Assembly: GCF_001269925.1 (NCBI RefSeq)
Contig: NZ_LHVO01000051.1
Location: 1-64,000, forward strand
Source: Pseudomonas sp. MIACH
Lineage (GTDB): Bacteria > Pseudomonadota > Gammaproteobacteria > Pseudomonadales > Pseudomonadaceae
Reading direction: 5' to 3'
Length of the DNA: 64,000 bases
In this document: piece by piece, positions 25,149-33,897 of the stretch
How the letters are laid out: each line of letters begins with the position of its first letter
How positions within the stretch are numbered: the stretch's first letter is position 1
Made by a program: the position numbers and the translations under genes
Notes under the pieces: model-generated
Told to the model about the DNA's origin: nothing
What the model saw: the letters and a program-made list of their open reading frames with translations, nothing else
Databases searched by the model: none

Positions 25149-26297
25149 ATGATCACCAGCAAGCTGCCAAATGTCGGCACGACCATTTTCACCACCATGT
25201 CGCAACTCGCTGCCGAAACCGGCGCGCTCAACCTGTCCCAGGGGTTTCCCGACTTCAACGGCCCTCAGGCGTTGCTCGATGCCGTGGGCAAACATGTTGC
25301 CAGCGGGCATAACCAATATTCCCCCATGACCGGCCTGCCGGCCCTGCGTCAGCAAGTGGCGGCCAAGATCGCCCGTAGCTATGGCGCCGCGGTCAGCCCT
25401 GACAGTGAAGTGACCATCACCCCCGGCGCCACTGCTGCGATCTTCTGCGCCATCCAGGCAGTGATTCGCAGTGGCGATGAAGTCATTGTGTTTGACCCCT
25501 GCTACGACAGCTATGAGCCCTCGGTCGAGTTGGCCGGTGGTCGCTGCGTGCATGTGCAACTGAGCCTGCAGGGCTTTGCATTGGACTTCGAGAAGATCAA
25601 GGCCGCGCTGTCGCCACGCACGCGCATGATCATCCTTAACACCCCGCACAACCCAACCGGCGCGCTGATCAGTCGTGCCGAGCTCGATCAATTGGCGGCA
25701 TTGATCAGCGACCGCGATATCTACCTGGTCAGCGACGAGGTCTACGAGCACCTGGTATTCGACGGTGTGCCCCACGTCAGCGTGCTAGCGCACGAAGAGC
25801 TGTACCAGCGGGCGTTCGTGGTCAGTTCCTTCGGCAAGACCTACCATGTCACCGGCTGGAAAACCGGTTACGTCGTCGCGCCACCGGCCCTGACGGCGGA
25901 ACTGCGCAAGGTGCATCAGTACGTCAACTTCTGTGGCGTGACCCCGTTGCAGTTCGCGTTGGCTGACTTTATGGCCGAACACCCGGAACACGTCGACGAA
26001 CTACCGGCGTTCTACCAGGCCAAACGCGACCTGTTCTGCGACCTGCTGGCGCCGTCGCGCTTCCACTTTACCCGGGTGACCGGAACCTACTTCCAGTTGG
26101 TCGATTACTCACACATACGCCCGGACCTGGATGACGTCGCCATGTCCCTGTGGATGACCCGCGAACACGGCGTGGCGACCATCCCTGTCTCAGTGTTCTA
26201 CCAGAGCCCACCGCAAGGCCAGCGCCTGGTGCGGCTGTGTTTTGCCAAGCGTGAGGAGACGCTGCGACAAGCAGCGGAAAAACTATGCGTGATCTGA
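25149..26297 (+). CDS. Pyridoxal-phosphate aminotransferase, methionine/glutamine type
   Basis: The 382-residue protein is a fold-type I aminotransferase close to E. coli YbdL (methionine aminotransferase) and the glutamine transaminase K group. It has 'NLSQGFPDFNGP' at the N-terminus, 'NTPHNPTGA', 'LVSDEVYEHLVFDG', and the cofactor lysine K230 in 'SSFGKTYHVTGWKTGY'. The next gene, an omega-amidase, overlaps it by 13 bases, which suggests that it uses glutamine as amino donor to remake methionine from its keto acid. Substrate choice is inferred. ATG 25149 matches the family start. Confidence 0.88.
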   Translation: MITSKLPNVGTTIFTTMSQLAAETGALNLSQGFPDFNGPQALLDAVGKHVASGHNQYSPMTGLPALRQQVAAKIARSYGAAVSPDSEVTITPGATAAIFCAIQAVIRSGDEVIVFDPCYDSYEPSVELAGGRCVHVQLSLQGFALDFEKIKAALSPRTRMIILNTPHNPTGALISRAELDQLAALISDRDIYLVSDEVYEHLVFDGVPHVSVLAHEELYQRAFVVSSFGKTYHVTGWKTGYVVAPPALTAELRKVHQYVNFCGVTPLQFALADFMAEHPEHVDELPAFYQAKRDLFCDLLAPSRFHFTRVTGTYFQLVDYSHIRPDLDDVAMSLWMTREHGVATIPVSVFYQSPPQGQRLVRLCFAKREETLRQAAEKLCVI

Positions 26298-27076
26298 CTG
26301 CATTGCCTGACCTGACGATCGCCCTGGTCCAGACCACCCTGGCCTGGCATGACCGCCAGGCCAACCTTGAGCATTTCGAAGGCCTGCTGGAACAAGCCCG
26401 CGGTGCCGATCTGATCGTGCTGCCGGAGATGTTCACCACTGGTTTTTCCATGGAGTCGCAAACCCTCGCCGAGCCGGAAAACGGTGTGACCCATCGTTGG
26501 CTGCAAACCCAGGCGGCGAAGTACGACGCGGTGATCACCGGCAGCGTGATCATCCAAGCCGCCGACGGCAGCCACCGCAACCGCCTGCTCTGGGCGCGAC
26601 CGGATGGTGAGGTGTGGCATTACGACAAGCGCCACCTGTTCCGCATGGCCGGTGAGCACGATCACTACACGCCCGGCGAGCGTCAGGTGCAGTTTGAGTT
26701 GAAGGGCTGGCGTATTCGTCCGCTGATTTGCTACGACCTGCGCTTCCCGGTGTGGAGTCGGGATGCCCAGGACACGGACTTGCTGCTGTACACCGCCAAT
26801 TGGCCGGGAGCGCGGCGCCAACATTGGAACCGGTTGTTGCCGGCGCGGGCTATCGAGAACCTGTGCTACGTGGCAGCGGTGAATCGCGTAGGCACCGACG
26901 GTAAGGGCTTTGCCTACACCGGCGATAGCCAGGTGCTGGATTTCCAAGGCGAGTGCCTGCTGAGTGCGGGGGAGGCCGACGGCGTGTTCCAGGTGCGCCT
27001 GGGCGCGGCTGAACTGGCGGCGTATCGCACCAAGTTTCCGGCGAACCTGGATGCAGATAGCTTTCAGTTTGTCTGA
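26285..27076 (+). CDS. Nitrilase-family omega-amidase
   Basis: The 263-residue protein belongs to the carbon-nitrogen hydrolases and resembles E. coli YafV and Nit2 omega-amidase, which open alpha-ketoglutaramate to ketoglutarate and ammonia. The catalytic triad is visible: E48 ('VLPEMFTTGF'), K115 ('WHYDKRHLF') and C149 ('PLICYDLRFP'). It overlaps the aminotransferase gene by 13 bases in another frame. The pair would make glutamine-dependent transamination irreversible. A terminator shared with leuA follows. Confidence 0.88.
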   Translation: MRDLTALPDLTIALVQTTLAWHDRQANLEHFEGLLEQARGADLIVLPEMFTTGFSMESQTLAEPENGVTHRWLQTQAAKYDAVITGSVIIQAADGSHRNRLLWARPDGEVWHYDKRHLFRMAGEHDHYTPGERQVQFELKGWRIRPLICYDLRFPVWSRDAQDTDLLLYTANWPGARRQHWNRLLPARAIENLCYVAAVNRVGTDGKGFAYTGDSQVLDFQGECLLSAGEADGVFQVRLGAAELAAYRTKFPANLDADSFQFV

Positions 27077-27080
27077 CACA

Positions 27081-27105
27081 CCGCTATCGGGGACAAGCCC
27101 CCGAT
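27081..27105. repeat. REP-like palindrome
   Basis: ATCGGGG / CCCCGAT encloses ACAAGC. The preceding 'ccgct' and the core match the copy at 42596. Confidence 0.6.
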
Positions 27106-27141
27106 GAGTCCCTGACAGGCAACCCAAATCTGAAACTCAAT

Positions 27142-27175
27142 AAAAAAGGCCCCTGGGTTCTCACCCAGGGGCCTT
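27142..27175. terminator. Bidirectional terminator between the omega-amidase gene and leuA
   Basis: A 13-bp stem (AAGGCCCCTGGGT / ACCCAGGGGCCTT) with loop TCTC has an A run on its left side. For leuA, on the minus strand, this gives a classic stem plus T run; for the plus-strand gene the tail is weaker. Confidence 0.9.
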
Positions 27176-27192
27176 CTGTATGACGGCGAAGG

Positions 27193-28872
27193 TTACGCCG
27201 CTTTCGCTTCCTGCTGACTCAACGAACGGTTCAGTGCACTGAACAGTGCCTTGAAGCTCGCCGTGGTGATGTTTTCATCAATGCCCACACCATGCACCGG
27301 ACGTTCACCGTTCACACGCAGTTCGATATAGGCCGCTGCCTTGGCATTGGTGCCCGCGCCGATCGCATGTTCGTTGTAGTCCATGATTTCCACACCAATC
27401 GGCAGGCCGGCCACCAGGGCTTCCAGCGCGCCATTGCCTTTGCCTTTCCAGTGCAGGTTGGTTTCGCCCTGGCCCTTGCCCGAGACTTCCACTTCGACAA
27501 AGCTGTTGCCGTTTTCTTCCTGCAGGCGATGGCTGACCAGCGCGTACGGGGTGTTGGCCTGCAGGTATTCGCGCTGCAGCAAGGCGTAGATCTGCGGTGC
27601 AGTCATTTCCAGGCCCACACGGTCGGTTTCGGCCTGGACCACTTGGCTGAACTCGATCTGCATGCGGCGTGGCAAGCTGATGTCGTATTCCTGCTCCAGC
27701 AAGTAGGCGATGCCGCCTTTGCCCGACTGGCTGTTCACCCGAATCACCGCCTCGTAGCTGCGACCGATATCGGCTGGGTCGATCGGCAAGTACGGCACTT
27801 CCCACAGCGCATCATCTTTCTGTTGGGAGAAGCCTTTGCGGATCGCGTCCTGGTGAGAACCGGAGAAAGCGGTGTGCACCAGGTCGCCGACGTATGGATG
27901 ACGTGGATGTACCTGGATCTGGTTGCACTCCTCGACGACTTTACGCACGCCGTCAATATCGGAGAAATCCAACTGCGGGTCGAGGCCCTGGGTGTACATG
28001 TTCAATGCCACGGTGACGAGGTCGACGTTACCGGTGCGCTCGCCGTTGCCGAACAGGCAACCTTCGACACGGTCTGCGCCGGCCATCAGGCCCAGTTCAG
28101 TGGCGGCTACACCGGTGCCACGGTCATTGTGGGTGTGCAGGCTGATGATCACGCTGTCACGACGATTGATATGGCGACCGAACCACTCGATCTGGTCGGC
28201 ATAGATGTTCGGCGTAGCGCACTCGACGGTGGCTGGCAGGTTGAGGATCATCTTGTGTTCAGGCGTCGGGTTCCACACCTCGATCACCGCATCGCAAACT
28301 TCCTTGGCGAACTCCAGTTCGGTAGCGCTGAAGGTCTCCGGCGAGTATTCGAAGGTCCACTGGGTTTCGGGCTGCTGGGCGGCGTATTTGACGAACAGCT
28401 TGGCCGCATTGACCGCGATGGCCTTGATCCCGTCCTTGTCCTGGTTGAAGACGATGCGGCGGAACGACGGCGAGGTGGCGTTGTACAGGTGCACGATGGC
28501 CTTTTTGGCGCCGCGCAGGGATTCGAAGGTACGTGCGATCAGGTCTTCACGACCCTGGGTCAGCACCTGGATGGTGGTGTCCTCGGGGATGTGGTTGTCT
28601 TCGATCAGGGTACGCACGAAGTCGAAGTCGGTTTGCGATGCGGCCGGGAACGAGGCCTCGATCTCTTTCACGCCGACGGCGACCAGGGTCTTCCAGAAGC
28701 GCAGCTTTTTCACCGCGTCCATGGGCTCGATCAGCGATTGGTTGCCATCACGCAGGTCGGAGCTGCACCAGATCGGCGCGCTGGTGATGGTTTTGGAAGG
28801 CCAGGTGCGATCCGGGATATCGATGGTCGGAAACGCGCGGTACTTCGAAGACGGGTCTTTGAGCATGCTCAT
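27193..28872 (-). CDS. leuA: 2-isopropylmalate synthase
   Basis: LeuA condenses acetyl-CoA with 2-ketoisovalerate, the first committed step of leucine synthesis. The 559-residue protein is the long form of the enzyme. It has 'CSSDLRDGNQSLIEPM' (36-51), the metal-binding 'HTHNDRGTGVAATELG', 'GCLFGNGERTGNVDL', and a C-terminal leucine-sensing domain. The start is 28872, preceded by AGGA. A second Met two codons on is possible; the frame stays open about 40 codons upstream without family similarity. A candidate leader peptide lies about 90 bases upstream. Confidence 0.96.
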   Translation of the reverse strand: MSMLKDPSSKYRAFPTIDIPDRTWPSKTITSAPIWCSSDLRDGNQSLIEPMDAVKKLRFWKTLVAVGVKEIEASFPAASQTDFDFVRTLIEDNHIPEDTTIQVLTQGREDLIARTFESLRGAKKAIVHLYNATSPSFRRIVFNQDKDGIKAIAVNAAKLFVKYAAQQPETQWTFEYSPETFSATELEFAKEVCDAVIEVWNPTPEHKMILNLPATVECATPNIYADQIEWFGRHINRRDSVIISLHTHNDRGTGVAATELGLMAGADRVEGCLFGNGERTGNVDLVTVALNMYTQGLDPQLDFSDIDGVRKVVEECNQIQVHPRHPYVGDLVHTAFSGSHQDAIRKGFSQQKDDALWEVPYLPIDPADIGRSYEAVIRVNSQSGKGGIAYLLEQEYDISLPRRMQIEFSQVVQAETDRVGLEMTAPQIYALLQREYLQANTPYALVSHRLQEENGNSFVEVEVSGKGQGETNLHWKGKGNGALEALVAGLPIGVEIMDYNEHAIGAGTNAKAAAYIELRVNGERPVHGVGIDENITTASFKALFSALNRSLSQQEAKAA

Positions 28873-28961
28873 CGGGAAATCCTTTGTTGTAGGGGCCGAG
28901 AAAAGGCGGCCTGCCGTAAAACTGTTTTTAGGGATAAAGCTTAAAGACGAGGCAGATCGAT

Positions 28962-29039
28962 TCAGCCTGGCAGTCGTGCGCTGACAAGGCACAGGCTGCG
29001 GTGCTGGCGGAGCTGAATGAGGGTGTGAGAGGTTTTCAT
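28962..29039 (-). CDS. Candidate leuA leader peptide
   Basis: A 25-codon frame on the minus strand ends 89 bases before leuA. It starts 'MKTSHTLIQLRQHRS' and ends 'LCLVSARLPG'. Five of its codons are leucine (CTC, CTC, CTG, CTT, CTG), clustered in 'TLIQL' and 'SLCLVSARL'. Its position fits ribosome-mediated attenuation or a similar upstream-ORF control. The ribosome site is weak (ggttagggttgag) and no run of adjacent leucine codons like E. coli leuL is present. The following spacer has a possible 5-bp G+C hairpin (GGCCG/CGGCC) without a clear T run. The call is an inference from position and content. Confidence 0.45.
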   Translation of the reverse strand: MKTSHTLIQLRQHRSLCLVSARLPG

Positions 29040-29196
29040 AAGCTCAACCCTAACCGCCGGGGTGAAAGATGGCAAGCAGTCGCTAAAAATTGAGAGAAGT
29101 TCTTTTATCTGTGTATGAAACGGGATTTTATGCTTGTGAATGACGCCAGGGCTAGATTAAATTGCGCGACCGTTATCGGGCGCGCAATCGCTTCAT

Positions 29197-30018
29197 TCAC
29201 GGTTGGAAGGCCCCGATGAAAATCGCCGGGTCGACTCGCGCATCGTTCAGGCTGACATTCCAATGCATATGCGGCCCGGTCGCGCGGCCGGTCGCGCCGA
29301 CCTTGCCCACCACAGCACCGCGCGCCAGTTGCTGGCCGACCTTCACGTCGATCTTCGACATGTGGCAGAACATGCTGATAAAGCCCTGGCCATGGTCGAC
29401 GAACACGGTGTTGCCGTTAAAGAAATAGTTGCCTACCAGAATCACCTTACCGTTCGCCGGCGTCTTGATCGGCGTGCCGGCCGGCACTGCGAAGTCCAGG
29501 CCCGAATGGGGATTGCGCTCTTCACCGTTGAAGAAGCGACGCACGCCGAACTTGCTCGACAGCGGTCCGTTCACCGGTTTGTCCAGCACCAGGTTGCTCG
29601 GCACGTTCGGGCTGAAACTGCGATAGGCCTTGAGCTGCACGGCCAACTCGCCCTCGATGCGCTTGAGTTGCGCCGGGTCGGGGTTGACCTGGCTCTTGTT
29701 CTTCAAGGTGATGCGTTGCTCGGGGTACTTCTTGTAACCAACGATAAACGGCAGGGTGCGCCCGCCGCTGCTGATGCGCTCGTTGCCCGGCTTGACCGTC
29801 AGCGGAATACCTACAATCGCCAGCCAGTTGTCTTGCTCCTTCACCACCAGCACCGGTTTGCCTTGGTACGTGGCTTTCGGCGCTGCGGCGGCGGGGCCCA
29901 GTTCGACCACGGCAACACCACCCGGTACGGGTTTGTTAAGGGTGCGGGTGATGTAGCTGTCGGCATGGGCATTAATGGCAAGGCATAGCAGCATCAACAG
30001 GCTGAATAAACGTGGCAT
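29197..30018 (-). CDS. M23 family peptidoglycan metallopeptidase
   Basis: The 273-residue protein has a signal peptide (about 1-19, ending 'NAHAD'), an all-beta N-terminal part and a LytM domain. The zinc and catalytic residues are complete: H171 and D175 in 'HSGLDFAVPAG', H219 in 'SMFCHMS', and H250/H252 in 'GPHMHWNV'. It should cut peptidoglycan cross-links in the periplasm. It starts only three bases after xseA, in the same direction, so it is probably co-transcribed. Confidence 0.9.
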   Translation of the reverse strand: MPRLFSLLMLLCLAINAHADSYITRTLNKPVPGGVAVVELGPAAAAPKATYQGKPVLVVKEQDNWLAIVGIPLTVKPGNERISSGGRTLPFIVGYKKYPEQRITLKNKSQVNPDPAQLKRIEGELAVQLKAYRSFSPNVPSNLVLDKPVNGPLSSKFGVRRFFNGEERNPHSGLDFAVPAGTPIKTPANGKVILVGNYFFNGNTVFVDHGQGFISMFCHMSKIDVKVGQQLARGAVVGKVGATGRATGPHMHWNVSLNDARVDPAIFIGAFQP

Positions 30019-30021
30019 CGA

Positions 30022-31401
30022 TCAATCCAGTAGCGAAAGGGTAACGGGTGTCAGGTGGTTGTCTTCCACCCGCACTTGCAATTGACCTTCACCGAGGCGC
30101 GCGGTGAGGCGTTGGCCGGTGTGGGTTTGCGCGGCGTTGCGGATGGCCTGGCCACGTTCGTCGAGCAAAATGCTGTAGCCACGGCCCAGGGTCGCCAGCG
30201 GGCTGACCACCTGCAACGTCTGCACCTGGCTTTGCAGTTGCAGGCGACGCGCCTTGAGGCCTTCGCGCATGGCACGCGGCAGGCGTTCGGCGAGGCTGTC
30301 GAGGCGCTGGCGCAGCAGGGCCAACTGGCGGCCTGGATGCTGGCCGGCGAGGCGGGTTTCCAGACGGATCAGGCGTTCGCGACGGGTATTGAGGCTGCGC
30401 TCGAAGGCGCGGCGCAAGCGCATATCCAGGTCATCCAGGCGCTGGGCCTGCTGGCGCAGACGTTCGCCGGGGTGGCGCAGGCGCCGGGCCATGCCTTCCA
30501 GGCGCAGGCGGTCGTGGGTCAGGCGATTGCGCATCAGCATCACCAGGCGGCGATGCAGGTTTTCCACCTGGCGCACCAGGTGGCTGGCGTCCGGTGCCAG
30601 CAACTCGGCGGCGGCGGACGGCGTAGGCGCGCGCACGTCCGCCACAAAGTCGCTGATGGACACATCGGTCTCATGGCCGACGGCGCTGACGATCGGCGTC
30701 ACGCAAGCGTCCACCGCACGGGCCACGGCCTCTTCGTTGAAGCACCAGAGGTCCTCCAGGGAGCCACCGCCACGGGCCAGGATCAGCGCGTCAAAGCCTC
30801 GGGCGTCCGCCAGCTTCAACGCCCGCACAATCTGCGGGATCGCTTCGCGGCCTTGCACGGCGGTAGGGATCAATGTCAGCTCGACGTTCGGCGCGCGACG
30901 ACGGAACACGCTGATGATGTCGCGGATCACCGCACCCGTGGGCGAACTGATAATGCCGATGCGGCGCGGGTGGGCCGGCAGCGGCACCTTGCGCTCGGCG
31001 CTGAACAGGCCTTCGGCGCTGAGCTTTTCCTTCAGTGCATCGAAGGCCAGGCGCAGCGCACCATCGCCGGCGGGTTCGACGGTATCGAGGATCAACTGGT
31101 AGTCGCCCCGGCCCTCGAACAGCGAGACCTTGCCGCGCACCTTCACCGCCAGGCCATCCTTCAGCGCCTGGCGCACCCGAGCGGCATTGTTGCGAAACAA
31201 CGCACACCGCACCTGGGCGCCGCTGTCCTTGAGGGTGAAGTACACGTGGCCGGAGGCCGGGCGGGCGAGGTTGGAGATCTCGCCTTCGACCCAGATATTG
31301 GTGAACACGTCTTCCAGCAACACCCGCGCGCGGCCGTTGAGTTGGCTGACAGTCAGGACTTCGCGGTCGAGGCCCAAGCGGGCAAAAGGATCTTTAATCA
31401 T
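30022..31401 (-). CDS. xseA: Exodeoxyribonuclease VII large subunit
   Basis: XseA is the catalytic subunit of exonuclease VII, which degrades single-stranded DNA from both ends. The 459-residue protein has an N-terminal OB fold ('LTVSQLNGRARVLLEDVF', 'VEGEISNLARPASGHVYF'), the central domain with 'RIGIISSPTGAVIRDI', 'ARGGGSLEDLWCFN' and 'SAVGHETDVSISDFVADVR', then a long helical arm rich in Arg/Leu. The small subunit gene xseB is not in the window. Confidence 0.96.
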   Translation of the reverse strand: MIKDPFARLGLDREVLTVSQLNGRARVLLEDVFTNIWVEGEISNLARPASGHVYFTLKDSGAQVRCALFRNNAARVRQALKDGLAVKVRGKVSLFEGRGDYQLILDTVEPAGDGALRLAFDALKEKLSAEGLFSAERKVPLPAHPRRIGIISSPTGAVIRDIISVFRRRAPNVELTLIPTAVQGREAIPQIVRALKLADARGFDALILARGGGSLEDLWCFNEEAVARAVDACVTPIVSAVGHETDVSISDFVADVRAPTPSAAAELLAPDASHLVRQVENLHRRLVMLMRNRLTHDRLRLEGMARRLRHPGERLRQQAQRLDDLDMRLRRAFERSLNTRRERLIRLETRLAGQHPGRQLALLRQRLDSLAERLPRAMREGLKARRLQLQSQVQTLQVVSPLATLGRGYSILLDERGQAIRNAAQTHTGQRLTARLGEGQLQVRVEDNHLTPVTLSLLD

Positions 31402-31411
31402 GGGCGGCAGT

Positions 31412-32302
31412 TTATAGGCATTCGCGCAAGGTTTGACAGAATTGCTCCACCAGCGCGCTCGGTGATGGCGGGCAGGCCAGGGCCACGGTGCTCAGGCAGT
31501 CCGGGTCGGCCAGGGGCAAAAAGTGCACGTCGGCCGGGGCGATGTCCTGCATGGACGTTGGCAGCAAGGCTATACCGAAGCCGGCCTGGATCAACTGCAA
31601 CTGTGTAGTCTTGCGTGACATCACCCGCGCGGCCTTGGGGAAAAATCCCGCACGCATGCACAGCTCGGCCGACAGATAACTCAGGCCGCCGCGCTGGGGA
31701 TGGGGGATAGAGATAAACGCCTCGTCCCTCAATTGCCCCAGTTCGACGGGAGCCCGGTTGCGTGCCAGCGCATGATTCGCAGGCACGGCCAGCAGCAGTT
31801 GCTCACTGTATAAAGGCATGACCCGCACACCGTCGCGCTGGCGCAACACGGGCAAGCGCAGCACCCCGACATCCAGGCGACCGTCGGCAATTTCTTCCAA
31901 CTGCGCTTCGGAGGACAGTTTGGCGATATCCATCGACACGCCGGGACAGCGTTCCAGCCAAGTGCTGATGCCTCGCAGTAACGGGCCGCTCATCGGCACA
32001 GTGCTCGAATGGCTCAGGCGCAGGGTGCCGAGTTCGCCATTGCCGACCTGGGTCGCCATTTCACTGGCCTTGTGCAGCTCACCCAGCAGGTTGCGCGCCC
32101 GAGGATAAAAGGCTTCGCCGGCAGCGGTCAGCCGGGGCTGGCGCGCGGTGCGTTCAAACAGCGGGGTTTGCAGTTGGATTTCCAGCTCCTTGATCTGCCG
32201 GCTCAGGGCCGACTGCGCGACAAACAAACGTTCGGCGGCAGCGCTGAAGCTGCCGCTGTCGGCGATTTCGACGAAGTAACGCAGTTGGCGGGTGGAAATC
32301 AC
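31412..32302 (-). CDS. LysR family transcriptional regulator
   Basis: The 296-residue protein has the LysR winged helix at the N-terminus ('STRQLRYFVEIADSGSFSAAAERLFVAQSALSR', here cited only by its ends, residues 3-35) and a periplasmic-binding-like effector domain. The start is GTG, after an AAAGG site. It lies divergent from the TauE/SafE-type transporter gene, with 99 bases between them, so that transporter is its likely target. The effector is unknown. Confidence 0.88.
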   Translation of the reverse strand: MISTRQLRYFVEIADSGSFSAAAERLFVAQSALSRQIKELEIQLQTPLFERTARQPRLTAAGEAFYPRARNLLGELHKASEMATQVGNGELGTLRLSHSSTVPMSGPLLRGISTWLERCPGVSMDIAKLSSEAQLEEIADGRLDVGVLRLPVLRQRDGVRVMPLYSEQLLLAVPANHALARNRAPVELGQLRDEAFISIPHPQRGGLSYLSAELCMRAGFFPKAARVMSRKTTQLQLIQAGFGIALLPTSMQDIAPADVHFLPLADPDCLSTVALACPPSPSALVEQFCQTLRECL

Positions 32303-32401
32303 GCGTCATGCCTTTTCGAGATGGGTGGAGGACTTTGAAGATATTAGTCGCAACCCTCACCGCTGGCTAAAGTGATGGCAATCTCCTACAAGGAATATCC
32401 C

Positions 32402-33169
32402 ATGAGCCCGGTTGAGCTGATGAGTCAGTGGTCATTTGGCGGTGTCGATTGGCTGGTGATCGGCCTGGGCATCGTCGTGGCCTATATCGTGTTTGGCATC
32501 GCGGGATTCGGCACGGCGTTGGTGGCCGGTCCGGTCCTGCTTGTGTTTATGCCCCTGTCGAAAATCATCCCGCTGCTGGTGCTGCTGGATTTTGTCGCGG
32601 CGTTTGGTGGCCTGCTGCAAACGCGACGAGAGGTGAACAAGCCGGAGCTGCTGCGATTGCTGCCGTGCATGGCGATTGGCTGCACCCTCGGCGTGGTGTT
32701 TTTGCTCAATCTGCATTCGGATCTGTTGCTGCTGTTGATGGGGCTGTTTATCAGCGCCTATGCGATTTACAGCCTGGCGGTGAAAACCCGGCCCACGCAA
32801 ATGGCGGCGGGGTGGTCGATCCCGATGGGCACCGTGGGCGGGCTGTTTGGGGCGTTGTTCGGCAGTGGTGGCTTTTTATATGCAATCTATCTGAACAGCC
32901 GCTTGCCCAAGGACGCGGCACGCGCCACCCAAAGCGCGCTGATCAGTTGCAGCACGGTGGTGCGCCTGAGTCTGTTCCTGATCGCCGGGGTGTATGCTGA
33001 TTTGCCGCTGCTGATGTTGGCACTCTGCCTGTTGCCCGCAATGGCCCTGGGGCTGTGGTGTGGGCGCAGGCTGACGATGCGCATGTCTCGTGAGGCCTTC
33101 GTTCGGTTGGTGACCTGGCTGGTATTGGCCAGTGGCATTGCATTGATTGGGCGGTACTTGAGCACTTGA
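32402..33169 (+). CDS. TauE/SafE family membrane transporter
   Basis: The 255-residue protein is very hydrophobic with about eight membrane segments. It begins near 'LVIGLGIVVAYIVFGIAGFG', where the glycine-rich 'GIAGFG' is typical of the TauE/SafE sulfite or anion exporter family; 'GGLFGALFGSGGFLYAIYL' marks the second half. ATG 32402 is chosen because AAGGA lies eight bases upstream. The substrate cannot be read from the sequence. Control by the divergent LysR regulator is likely. Confidence 0.85.
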   Translation: MSPVELMSQWSFGGVDWLVIGLGIVVAYIVFGIAGFGTALVAGPVLLVFMPLSKIIPLLVLLDFVAAFGGLLQTRREVNKPELLRLLPCMAIGCTLGVVFLLNLHSDLLLLLMGLFISAYAIYSLAVKTRPTQMAAGWSIPMGTVGGLFGALFGSGGFLYAIYLNSRLPKDAARATQSALISCSTVVRLSLFLIAGVYADLPLLMLALCLLPAMALGLWCGRRLTMRMSREAFVRLVTWLVLASGIALIGRYLST

Positions 33170-33244
33170 CCTGATTTCTTCAGGGATTAAGCTGCCGTCC
33201 TCCCGGGCCCGCGATGGGGCCAGAAGCCACACCGCAGGACTCTC

Positions 33245-33793
33245 ATGAATTCCCAAAGCATCCTTGTCCCGAAAATCTCCACCTTGCCCGTCCACGAACC
33301 CCGCGCCCGGGCGATCGTGCGTTGGCTGGTGCGCAAGAACATCATCAAGGAAGAACTGACCACCTGTGGCCGCACCGGCAACCGCATGGCCTACGCCCTG
33401 GCCGACGGCGCCCGCGCCGTGGTGCTGCACCCCGAAGCGCTGCCGTTCAGCGAGCCGGTCAATGGCCTGGAGATCATCTACAAGCGCTGCATCTACACCC
33501 CGGCCAAGGGCTTTCTCGAAGAAGCCGGCTGCCCGGAATGCCTCAAGGAAGTCGGCGAGGCGTTGTTCGAAAGCCTGGAAGACTGGATGCCCGGCCACAC
33601 CGACAACTTCACCTGCCCGCTGTGTGGGCATGAAGATGACATCAACGGGTTTCTGTTCTTGCAGGAGTGCGGGTTTTCCAACCTGGGGTTCATCTTCAAC
33701 AACTGGGCGGAGGCGGGGTTCAAGCAGAGCTTTATCGACGAATTCGCCGATTGGCTGGACCAGAAGATCAGTTGGGTCAAAGTCGAGCTGTAG
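33245..33793 (+). CDS. Conserved protein with two CxxC motifs
   Basis: The 182-residue protein is not assigned to a known function. It has two CxxC pairs, C96-P-E-C99 and C124-P-L-C127, the second in 'CPLCGHEDD', which looks like a zinc ribbon. C41, C82 and C142 are further cysteines. There is no signal peptide or membrane helix, so it is probably cytoplasmic. Some Pseudomonas genomes name a protein of this kind a sugar ABC transporter ATPase; no Walker motif is visible here, so that name is not supported. It stands alone between the transporter and the guaB promoter. Confidence 0.75.
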   Translation: MNSQSILVPKISTLPVHEPRARAIVRWLVRKNIIKEELTTCGRTGNRMAYALADGARAVVLHPEALPFSEPVNGLEIIYKRCIYTPAKGFLEEAGCPECLKEVGEALFESLEDWMPGHTDNFTCPLCGHEDDINGFLFLQECGFSNLGFIFNNWAEAGFKQSFIDEFADWLDQKISWVKVEL

Positions 33794-33832
33794 CCCTTCT
33801 ATCACTATTCCCAAATATGTCAGAGTTTTACA

Positions 33833-33861
33833 TTGAGACCTGGGGGGTGTCTGAGTATAAT
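33833..33861 (+). promoter_or_regulatory. guaB promoter
   Basis: TTGAGA (33833-33838) and a perfect TATAAT (33856-33861) are exactly 17 bases apart, 36 bases before the guaB ATG. Confidence 0.82.
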
Positions 33862-33897
33862 GGCGCGCTTCCATTTTCCCGCTCGGGAGCCCCCGCG

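Noticed and set aside
27292..28944. A 550-codon open frame on the plus strand across leuA
   Set aside because: It mirrors LeuA codons in the complementary frame and shows no family signature.
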